Source of the DNA: Pseudomonadota bacterium
Lineage (GTDB): Bacteria > Pseudomonadota > Alphaproteobacteria > Rhizobiales > Xanthobacteraceae
DNA: 7,613 nucleotides
Direction: 5' to 3'
Assembly (NCBI GenBank): GCA_023432845.1
Contig: JAEZEY010000433.1
Location: forward strand, 1 to 7,613
Below the pieces are notes generated by a model, which saw only the letters and a program-made list of their open reading frames with translations, did not search any database and was not told the DNA's origin. The position numbers were made by a program, and so were the translations under genes. Of this stretch, positions 1 through 5,399 are shown one piece after another. The first letter of the stretch is position 1; each line of letters begins with the position of its first letter.

Positions 1-22
1 CCTTAGGGCGCGCCGCACCGCG

Positions 23-379
23 TCAGTTCTTGTCCGCCTTGATGATTTCCGTCATGGTCACGCCGAGCTTTTCCTCGACCAGCACGACTTCGCCGCGTGC
101 CACCAGCCGGTTGTTCACGTAGATATCGATTGCCTCGCCGACCTTGCGGTCGAGTTCGAGTACCGCGCCCGGTCCCAGCTTCAACAGGTTGCCAACCTCC
201 ATGCGGGTGCGGCCGAGCACGGCTGAGACCTGCACCGGGACGTCGAACACCGCTTCGAGGTCGGCGGCGCCGCGATGCACCGACTCCTCGCCGGTCGGCG
301 CCAGCGGGCCGGCCTCGACCACTTCGGGAGCGCCGCCTTCCAGGTCCGGGAGCGGTACCTTGCTGTCATTGTCACTCAT
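23..379 (-). CDS. fliN: Flagellar motor switch protein FliN
   Basis: FliN is a C-ring (switch complex) subunit on the cytoplasmic face of the flagellar basal body. With FliM and FliG it sets rotation direction, and it helps dock the FliH export complex. The product is 118 aa. Residues 1-40 are an acidic, Pro/Ala-rich tail of low conservation. Residues about 41-113 are the SpoA/FliN domain, recognisable from DVPVQVSAVLGRTRMEVGNLL, then LGPGAVLELDR and the closing GEVVLVEEKLGVTMTEI. The ATG at 379 has a GGAG ribosome site (387-390) seven bases upstream. It is the last complete gene of the fliF operon in the window, 24 bases after fliH. No fliM lies here, so FliM must be encoded elsewhere. Only 22 bases follow its stop before the window edge. 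Identity is secure at family level. Confidence 0.95.
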   Translation of the reverse strand: MSDNDSKVPLPDLEGGAPEVVEAGPLAPTGEESVHRGAADLEAVFDVPVQVSAVLGRTRMEVGNLLKLGPGAVLELDRKVGEAIDIYVNNRLVARGEVVLVEEKLGVTMTEIIKADKN

Positions 380-403
380 GGTCTGTCTCCGAACCCTTCC
401 GGT

Positions 404-1021
404 TTAGTTCTTCGGCGCGGTGCGCGCCGCGATGTAGCGCTGCACCGCCTCGTCGATGACCTTCAGCGTCGCTTCGCGATCACGGACGACGCCGCCTTCA
501 GCCCATTCGATGCGGCAATCGCCCGGGCCCAAAGTCGCGTCGGCCATCACGTCGATGCGGCCGTCGAAGCCGCGGGTACGCGCGATCTCTTCAAGCTTGT
601 GCTTCGCGATATCATAGATGTCCTGACCGACATGGATCGAGATCTGCGGCGTGGCGATGAGCTGGCGGAAGCAATCGGTGGCCAGCACCTCGATCTCGGC
701 GAAGGGCTCGCGGGCGATCAACTCGGGCACCAGCTTGCTGGCAACGGAGAAGGCGACCTGCACCGCCTCGCTTTCCAGCTGCGCCTCGATGTCCTTGAGC
801 TGGGCGTCCAGCCGCGTCGCCTGGTCGGCGAGCGAGGTGAGCGCCCTGGCGATGCGCTCGTTCTGTTCGGCGCGCACCTGCTGCTGTCCCGCCTCGAACC
901 CCCGGCGGTGCGCAACGGACTCTGCGTCCACGCGGCGGCGTTCGGCTTCGACCACGGTAATGGTCGGCTTCTCGCCGGTGGCGAAATCCTCGTCGAACAG
1001 GAATTTGGCGGCAGCAGCCAT
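404..1021 (-). CDS. fliH: Flagellar export/assembly protein FliH (FlbE-type)
   Basis: FliH is a cytoplasmic regulator of the flagellar type III export ATPase FliI; it tethers FliI to the C ring through FliN and to the export gate. In Caulobacter the gene at this operon position is called flbE. The product is 205 aa. Residues about 45-88 are a predicted coiled coil rich in Gln, Glu, Arg and Leu. The C-terminal domain (about 95-200) ends in the family signature GDCRIEW (167-173) followed by GGVVRD. The ATG at 1021 is preceded by an AAGGA ribosome site that overlaps the fliG stop codon, with 11 bases between the genes, so translation is probably coupled. FliH is divergent among alphaproteobacteria and is often annotated as hypothetical or FlbE. 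The position between fliG and fliN and the C-terminal motif support the call. Confidence 0.88.
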   Translation of the reverse strand: MAAAAKFLFDEDFATGEKPTITVVEAERRRVDAESVAHRRGFEAGQQQVRAEQNERIARALTSLADQATRLDAQLKDIEAQLESEAVQVAFSVASKLVPELIAREPFAEIEVLATDCFRQLIATPQISIHVGQDIYDIAKHKLEEIARTRGFDGRIDVMADATLGPGDCRIEWAEGGVVRDREATLKVIDEAVQRYIAARTAPKN

Positions 1022-1032
1022 TATTGCAGTCC

Positions 1033-2130
1033 TTAGTACACCAGTTCGTCGTCGCCGCCGCGGCTCTTGGCGATCAGGATTTCTCCCTTGGCCGCGAGAT
1101 CCTTGGCGATATTCACGAGCAAAGTCTGCGCCTCGTCGACGTCGCGCAGGCGCACAGCGCCCATCGCCTGCATGTCGTCGACCAGCATCTTGGCGGCGCG
1201 CGAGGACATGTTCTTGAAGAAGAACTCGCGCACGCCCTCGGAGGCGCCCTTGAGCGCGACGGCCAGCTTGTCCTTGTCGATCGAGCGCATCAGCGTCTGC
1301 GCCGAGCCGGAGTCGAGCTTGATCAGGTCGTCGAAGGTGAACATCAGCGCCTTGATGCGTTCGGCGGCATCGCGGTTCTCGTCTTCCAGCGCGCTCAGGA
1401 ATCGGGTTTCGGTCTGGCGGTCGAAATTGTTGAAGATTTCCGCCATCACCTCGTGCGCGTCTCTACGGCGCGTCTGCGAGATGTTGGACATGAATTCGGT
1501 GCGCAGCGTCTGCTCGACGCGCTCGATGACTTCCTTCTGCACCGCCTCCATCTTGAGCATGCGGTTGACGCAGTCGAGCGCCATTTCTTCCGGCAGGATG
1601 CCGAGCACCCGCGCGGCGTGTTCCGGGCGCAGCTTCGATAGCACCACCGCCACGGTCTGCGGGTATTCGTTCTTGAGATAGTTCGCCAGCACCTCTTCCT
1701 GAACGTTGGCGAGCTTCTCCCACATGTTGCGACCGGCGGGGCCGCGGATTTCGTCCATGATGCCGGCGATGCGGTCCTTGGGCAGGAACTGTGCCAGCAG
1801 GCGCTCGGTGGCGTCATAGTTGCCGAGCAGCGCGCCGGAAGCCGACAAACGGCCGACGAATTCGAGCATCAGCTGTTCGACCTGCTCGGCATCGACGGTG
1901 CCGAGCGACGACATGACGATGGAGATCTCGCGCAGTTCGTCGTCGTCGAGCATCGAGAAGATCTTGCCGCCGTACTGCTCGCCAAGCGCCAGCATCAGCA
2001 CGGCGGCGCGTTCCGGGCCGGTCAGCTTGCGCATGGTCTTGTTCGAGGCGGGGCGGCTGGCGAGTTCGGCCATCAGGCCGCCGATGTCGTCGCGGACCGC
2101 GTCGGGATCTTTGGGCTGCGTCTTGGCCAT
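1033..2130 (-). CDS. fliG: Flagellar motor switch protein FliG
   Basis: FliG is the rotor protein that contacts the stator (MotA) to generate torque. It is anchored to the MS ring by binding the FliF C-terminus. The product is 365 aa, slightly longer than the usual 330-340 because of an N-terminal extension of about 30 residues. The EHPQT-type middle-domain motif appears as EYPQT at 155-159, a Tyr for His change. The torque-helix charges line up with E. coli FliG at identical spacing: K294, R311, D318, D319 and R327 correspond to K264, R281, D288, D289 and R297. The C-terminus keeps the GEILIAK segment. Its ATG shares one base with the fliF stop (TGATG at 2132-2128), a classic translational coupling arrangement for two proteins that assemble together. 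Identity is secure. Confidence 0.97.
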   Translation of the reverse strand: MAKTQPKDPDAVRDDIGGLMAELASRPASNKTMRKLTGPERAAVLMLALGEQYGGKIFSMLDDDELREISIVMSSLGTVDAEQVEQLMLEFVGRLSASGALLGNYDATERLLAQFLPKDRIAGIMDEIRGPAGRNMWEKLANVQEEVLANYLKNEYPQTVAVVLSKLRPEHAARVLGILPEEMALDCVNRMLKMEAVQKEVIERVEQTLRTEFMSNISQTRRRDAHEVMAEIFNNFDRQTETRFLSALEDENRDAAERIKALMFTFDDLIKLDSGSAQTLMRSIDKDKLAVALKGASEGVREFFFKNMSSRAAKMLVDDMQAMGAVRLRDVDEAQTLLVNIAKDLAAKGEILIAKSRGGDDELVY

Positions 2131-3836
2131 CAGGCGGCGTCCTCATGCAGCCAGCTGCGAATGATCGACACCGCCTCATGAGGGTTTTGTTCGGCCAGCT
2201 CCCCCACTTTCTGTACCGACATTGCGTGCACCTGGCCCTGCACCTTGGCGACGTCGATCATCGCCGAGGTGCGGTTGGAGATCGCGACCTGCTCCTCGGA
2301 GTTGACGATGGAGATGTTGGTGCCGCTCTTGTCGGTGATGGTCGAGACCGGAAGGCCGTCCGGGCCGATCTCGATCGCACCCGGTACGCCCGGAGCGCCG
2401 AGCGCGCCGGCGACGCCGGCCAGCCGCGCCTTCTCGGCGGCGTCGGGCGCGATGACACGGCGCACCAGCGGCCGCACCACCATCAGCAGGACGATGAGGC
2501 CGAGCAGCGCCATGACGCCCTTCTCGGCGAAGCCCATGATGTCGTCCTTGGAGAAGGCTAGATACTTCATCCAGCCGGCGTCGTCGCCGATCGGCACCTG
2601 CACCGAGTCGGCAAAGCGCAGGTTGACGACCTCGACCTGGTCGCCGCGCTTGGCGTCGAAGCCGATCGCGGTGCGCACCAACGCCGTTATGCGGTCGATC
2701 TCTTCCTTCGGGCGCGCTTCGTAGATCATCTCGCCCTTGTCGTTCTTGGTGTAACGGCCGTCGACCAGCACCGCGGCCGACAGGCGGTTGAGACGGCCGG
2801 GCTCGGTCACCTCGGTCTTGGTGATGCGCGAGATCTCGTAATTGACGATTTCCTCGGTCTTGCGGCTCTGGTCGCGCGAGGTCGGGTTGTTGGTGCCGTC
2901 GCGGTCGGCGCCAGGCAGTTCGTTGCCGACGGAGACCTGGCCGCCTTCCTTGCCTTCACTGGAGTTTGACTGCTCCTCGCGGGTCTGGCTCGAGCGCAGC
3001 ACGCGGCCGTCCGGGTCGAACTTGTCCTGGGTCTCGGTGATGCGGTTCATGTCGAAGTCGGCGCTGATCTGCACCCGCGCCTTGCCGGGGCCGACCACCG
3101 ACGAGACGATGTCCTCGACCTGGTTGCGCATCCGGCTCTCGAAAGCCGTCTTGCGCTCGTCGGCCGTGACGCCGCCGACGACGTTGTCCTGTTTCGCGCC
3201 GTCGGCGAGCAGGCGGCCGGCCTCGTCGATGACCGAGACGCGCTCGGGCTTCATGCCATTGACCGCGCTTGCCACCAGATGGCGGACGGCGCGGACCTGC
3301 TGCGGCTCGAGCTGGCCGCGGACCTTAAGCACGATGGAGGCGGTGGCCTCGACCTTGTCGCGCGAGAACAGCGGCCGCTCCGGCAGCACCAGATGGACGC
3401 GCGCCGCCTGCACCCGGTCGATGGAGCGGATAGTGCGGGCGAGCTCGCCCTCCAGCGCCCGCAAGTGATTGATGTTCTGGATGAAGGAGGTGGCGCCCAG
3501 TGCGTCCGACTTGTCGAAGATCTCGTAGCCGACGCCGCCGCCCTTGGGCAGGCCGCCTTCGGCCAGCTTCATGCGCAGGCGGGTAACCTTGTCCTTCGGC
3601 ACCATGATGATGGAGCCGTCGTTCCTGACCTGGAACGGGATGGCCTGCCGCTCAAGGTCCTTGAGGATGGCGTTGGAGTCCTCGACCGTGAGGTCGGTGA
3701 ACAGCGGCACCATGACCGGGGCGGTCATCTGCATCATCAGGAAGGCGAAAAAGCCGATGAGCGCCATCGTTACGGCGCCCATCGCCGCCAGGCGCGCGGC
3801 GCCGAGAGACTTCAGAAAATCGAGCAGACCTTGCAC
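2130..3836 (-). CDS. fliF: Flagellar MS-ring protein FliF
   Basis: FliF forms the MS ring in the inner membrane, the base on which rotor, rod and export apparatus assemble. The product is 568 aa, a normal length. A first membrane helix lies at about 16-37, followed by the YscJ/FliF ring-building domains and a polar, low-complexity periplasmic stretch containing EGKEGGQVSVGNELPGADRD. A second membrane helix lies at about 437-457. The cytoplasmic tail ends in the FliG-binding segment (VGELAEQNPHEAVSIIRSWL, about 544-563). Between the second helix and that segment is a Gly/Pro/Ala-rich linker (about 473-495). The start is GTG at 3836, with AGGA at 3844-3847 seven bases upstream. It is the first gene of the fliF-fliG-fliH-fliN operon and is preceded by a CtrA-type box and an ftr-like palindrome, consistent with an early, cell-cycle-controlled flagellar operon. 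Confidence 0.97.
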   Translation of the reverse strand: MQGLLDFLKSLGAARLAAMGAVTMALIGFFAFLMMQMTAPVMVPLFTDLTVEDSNAILKDLERQAIPFQVRNDGSIIMVPKDKVTRLRMKLAEGGLPKGGGVGYEIFDKSDALGATSFIQNINHLRALEGELARTIRSIDRVQAARVHLVLPERPLFSRDKVEATASIVLKVRGQLEPQQVRAVRHLVASAVNGMKPERVSVIDEAGRLLADGAKQDNVVGGVTADERKTAFESRMRNQVEDIVSSVVGPGKARVQISADFDMNRITETQDKFDPDGRVLRSSQTREEQSNSSEGKEGGQVSVGNELPGADRDGTNNPTSRDQSRKTEEIVNYEISRITKTEVTEPGRLNRLSAAVLVDGRYTKNDKGEMIYEARPKEEIDRITALVRTAIGFDAKRGDQVEVVNLRFADSVQVPIGDDAGWMKYLAFSKDDIMGFAEKGVMALLGLIVLLMVVRPLVRRVIAPDAAEKARLAGVAGALGAPGVPGAIEIGPDGLPVSTITDKSGTNISIVNSEEQVAISNRTSAMIDVAKVQGQVHAMSVQKVGELAEQNPHEAVSIIRSWLHEDAA

Positions 3837-3880
3837 GGGGCTATCCTGAACCGGGCGGCGCGGTGAGTTGCGCCCTTACC

Positions 3881-3895
3881 CGGCAAGTTTTGCCC
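3881..3895 (-). promoter_or_regulatory. ftr-like inverted repeat upstream of fliF (candidate FlbD operator)
   Basis: The plus strand reads CGGCAAGTTTTGCCC, with arms GGCA and TGCC. It lies 45-59 bases upstream of the fliF GTG and about 10 bases downstream of the CtrA-type box. A copy matching at 13 of 15 positions, CGGCACGTTTTGCCG, lies upstream of fliK at 7108-7122. From memory, FlbD of Caulobacter binds GGCA...TGCC palindromes (ftr), and one such site near the fliF start represses fliF. The position here, where a -10 region or transcription start would fall if CtrA occupies the -35 region, fits repression. The sequence match is seen; binding is inferred. Confidence 0.55.
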
Positions 3896-3904
3896 AGTGG
3901 ATGG

Positions 3905-3919
3905 TTACCACCCGGTTAA
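3905..3919 (-). promoter_or_regulatory. CtrA-type box upstream of fliF
   Basis: The minus strand reads TTAA, seven bases (CCGGGTG), GTAA, then CCAT. This matches the CtrA consensus TTAA-N7-TTAA at 7 of 8 fixed positions, with exact spacing. It lies 69 bases upstream of the fliF start. CtrA directly activates fliF in Caulobacter, so the location is the expected one. Occupancy is not shown by the sequence. Confidence 0.6.
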
Positions 3920-3960
3920 CGAGTTCCCGCACCGCGCTTGTGGAATGGGGCTGCAACCGG

Positions 3961-3974
3961 CAATCGGCCGATTG
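3961..3974. repeat. 14-bp perfect palindrome in the fliF upstream region
   Basis: CAATCGGCCGATTG is its own reverse complement. Allowing one G.T mismatch position, it extends to 3958-3977. It sits about 125 bases upstream of the fliF GTG, between the CtrA-type box and the sciP terminator. It could be an operator for a dimeric regulator. It lacks a T run, so it is not a convincing terminator. I do not recognise the motif. Confidence 0.4.
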
Positions 3975-3991
3975 TCGTCGCGGCGGTAAAC

Positions 3992-4029
3992 GAAAAATGA
4001 AAACGCCAGCCCCGAGGGCTGGCGTTTTC
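3992..4029 (-). terminator. Rho-independent terminator of sciP
   Basis: A perfect 14-bp stem (GAAAACGCCAGCCC at 3999-4012 with its complement at 4016-4029) closes a three-base loop. On the minus strand it is followed by a T-rich tail (CATTTTTCG). It begins 21 bases after the sciP stop. It should isolate sciP from the fliF operon, so fliF needs its own promoter. The A/T flanks on both arms could let it work in either direction, but no plus-strand gene ends here. Confidence 0.9.
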
Positions 4030-4050
4030 GGGAAATCGGATCGGGATCGC

Positions 4051-4326
4051 TTACTGGCGATACTGCTGGATGCGCGTGGTGCGCAGGCCGGCGAGACCGT
4101 GCTGATCGATCGAATACTGCCAGGAGAGGAATTCCTCCACGGTCAGCGTGTAGCGGGCACAGGCTTCTTCGAGCGACAGGAGACCGCCACGAACGGCTGC
4201 GACCACCTCGGCCTTGCGGCGGATGACCCAGCGCTTCGTCGTCGTCGGCGGCAAGTCGGCGATCGTCAGCGGACTGCCATCGGGCCCGATGACGTATTTG
4301 ACCCTCGGGCGGTGGGGTTCGGTCAT
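4051..4326 (-). CDS. sciP: CtrA inhibitor SciP (DUF1153 family)
   Basis: SciP is a small helix-turn-helix protein that in Caulobacter binds the cell-cycle regulator CtrA and blocks it from activating transcription, chiefly after division. From the ATG the product is 91 aa and nearly all conserved: RPRVKYVIGPDGSPLTIADL (6-25), KRWVIRRKAEVVAAVRGGLL (31-50), the helix-turn-helix SLEEACARYTLTVEEFLSW (51-69), and a tail ending LRTTRIQQYRQ. An in-frame GTG at 4338 would add four residues (VSKP). I prefer the ATG because conservation begins there; neither start has a strong ribosome site. The gene is monocistronic: a 343-base gap separates it from flgD and a terminator follows it. A CtrA-type box 65 bases upstream suggests CtrA drives its own inhibitor. 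Its place between two flagellar operons fits the role of damping CtrA-dependent flagellar transcription. Confidence 0.93.
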   Translation of the reverse strand: MTEPHRPRVKYVIGPDGSPLTIADLPPTTTKRWVIRRKAEVVAAVRGGLLSLEEACARYTLTVEEFLSWQYSIDQHGLAGLRTTRIQQYRQ

Positions 4327-4390
4327 TGGTTTACTCACAAAGACTCGGACTGACTAAGTACTCAACATCGCAAAAACTACACATGGCGGC

Positions 4391-4405
4391 TTAAAATTTG
4401 CCTAA
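4391..4405 (-). promoter_or_regulatory. CtrA-type box upstream of sciP
   Basis: The minus strand reads TTAG, seven bases (GCAAATT), TTAA: 7 of 8 consensus positions with exact N7 spacing. It ends 64 bases before the sciP ATG, close to the 68-base gap at fliF. In Caulobacter, sciP transcription depends on CtrA, giving delayed negative feedback. The match is seen; the function is inferred from family knowledge. Confidence 0.6.
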
Positions 4406-4434
4406 GCCCATTGGGACGATGAGGAAATGTTTGC

Positions 4435-4459
4435 CTAACCGGCGCTAACCTTTTGGTTA
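4435..4459 (-). promoter_or_regulatory. Cluster of TTAG half-sites upstream of sciP
   Basis: On the minus strand GGTTAG occurs twice, exactly 10 bases apart (4450-4445 and 4440-4435). The first copy is also one arm of an inverted repeat, TAACC-TTTT-GGTTA (4446-4459 on plus). The cluster is about 30 bases upstream of the CtrA-type box. The half-sites resemble CtrA half-sites, but the spacing is one base short of the consensus, so this may be a second, weaker CtrA site or the site of another factor. Confidence 0.3.
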
Positions 4460-4557
4460 CGGTTGGCGGCCCGCCGGACACTTGCCGGGGCCGCGCGGCA
4501 GCCGGCGCCGGGCAAATTCATCCATATAAATAAGGCGATTTCAGCGCTTTTAAACGG

Positions 4558-4572
4558 CCGGCGAGCCGCCGG
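4558..4572 (-). terminator. Possible weak terminator downstream of flgD
   Basis: CCGGCG-AGC-CGCCGG is a perfect 6-bp GC-rich stem with a three-base loop. It lies about 97 bases beyond the flgD stop. On the minus strand it is followed by CCGTTTAAAA, a poor T run displaced from the stem. It is the best terminator candidate for the fliK-flgD transcript, but a weak one; termination could be Rho-dependent. Confidence 0.3.
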
Positions 4573-4669
4573 AGGTAACGAGCGCGTCGGAGTTTAATAT
4601 TTCCCGGTTATTTCGGATCAACAATACTGACCGCAGACCATCGCGATTTCGGCGGCCCGGCGCCGCGGG

Positions 4670-5383
4670 TCAGGAAGCCGTCTCGCTGTCGGAATCGGGC
4701 GGGGGCAGGGTGTTCGGAATCACGATGCGCTTGATCTTGTCGGCGGTGTATTCCTTGCCGGCGACCGTCAGGGTTGGCGGGTCCTGCGTCATGTCCACCG
4801 CCGTGACGACGGCCTGGATCTCGGTCGAGACGTTCACCGACTGCTGGTTGGCATCGACGGCGGTGATGGAGATCGTGTAGTTGCCCGCCGGCCATTGCTT
4901 GCCGTCGGCGCCCTTGCCGTCCCAAGTGAATTTCTGGTCGCCGGAGCTGACACTGTAGGTGCCGGAATAGGCGGTCTGCCCGGTGGCCGCGGCCGTGATG
5001 GTCACGGTCGCGGTCGCCGGCTTCGTCGAGTTGAAGCTCCAGGTCGCGCCGTTCGAAGTCAGTTCGGTCGTGGCGCCGTCGACCACGACGGTATGGCCAA
5101 CATAGGCCAGCGCGGTGGTCTGCTGCGCGTTCTTCTCCAGCGCAAGGATCGAGGCGAGCTGGTCGTTCGACTTCATCTGCTGCTCGACCTGGGCAAACTG
5201 CACCAGCTGCTGGGTGAACTGGTTGGTGTCGAGCGGATCAAGCGGGTTCTGGTTCTGCAACTGCGTCGTCAGCAGTTGCAGGAAGGTCGTGAAGTTGCTC
5301 GCGACCATCTGGTCGGTCGAACTGGCCTTGCCGGCCGTGTTGGCCTGGGCCGCATTGGCGGTCGCTGCGTTGATGATGCTCAT
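4670..5383 (-). CDS. flgD: Flagellar hook-capping protein FlgD
   Basis: FlgD is the scaffold that caps the growing hook and lets FlgE subunits polymerise; it is exported through the flagellar channel and later replaced. The product is 237 aa, a typical length. The conserved N-terminal capping/export domain is at about 29-75 (FTTFLQLLTTQLQNQNPLDP, then DTNQFTQQLVQFAQVEQQMK). The FlgD Ig-like part includes YVGHTVV (94-100) and the signature WDGKGADGKQWPAGNYTISI (154-173). A terminal segment, VAGKEYTADKIKRI, precedes an acidic Pro/Ser tail. The ATG at 5383 has an AGGA-type ribosome site about eight bases upstream and follows fliK by 16 bases. It is the second gene of the fliK-flgD operon and presumably shares the sigma-54 promoter ahead of fliK. 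Confidence 0.95.
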   Translation of the reverse strand: MSIINAATANAAQANTAGKASSTDQMVASNFTTFLQLLTTQLQNQNPLDPLDTNQFTQQLVQFAQVEQQMKSNDQLASILALEKNAQQTTALAYVGHTVVVDGATTELTSNGATWSFNSTKPATATVTITAAATGQTAYSGTYSVSSGDQKFTWDGKGADGKQWPAGNYTISITAVDANQQSVNVSTEIQAVVTAVDMTQDPPTLTVAGKEYTADKIKRIVIPNTLPPPDSDSETAS

Positions 5384-5399
5384 CGCGCGTTCCTCGCTC

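Larger units (their letters stand above)
4339..4669. other. Intergenic region between flgD and sciP
   Basis: No coding region is visible in these 331 bases. Nearest sciP the DNA is relatively AT-rich and carries the CtrA-type box (4391-4405) and the TTAG/GTTA cluster (4435-4459). The 9-mer TTTGCCTAA occurs twice (4397-4405 and 4430-4438). The middle (about 4464-4515) is very GC-rich, with overlapping imperfect inverted repeats. Then come an AT-rich patch (4516-4552) and a short GC-rich hairpin (4558-4572). The sciP promoter must lie on the left side. The right side is the 3' untranslated region of flgD. Confidence 0.6.

Noticed and set aside
275..1036. A 253-codon plus-strand frame over fliN and fliH
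   Set aside because: It is antisense to two conserved, well-spaced operon genes with good ribosome sites.
3881..3898. A sigma-54 promoter directly upstream of fliF
   Set aside because: GG and GC elements exist within GGCAAAACTTGC, but they are offset by 10 rather than 12 bases. The palindrome and the nearby CtrA box are a better explanation.
3868..4353. A 161-codon plus-strand frame across sciP and its terminator
   Set aside because: It reads through the intrinsic terminator hairpin and opposite sciP, with no domain; SciP is clearly the real product.
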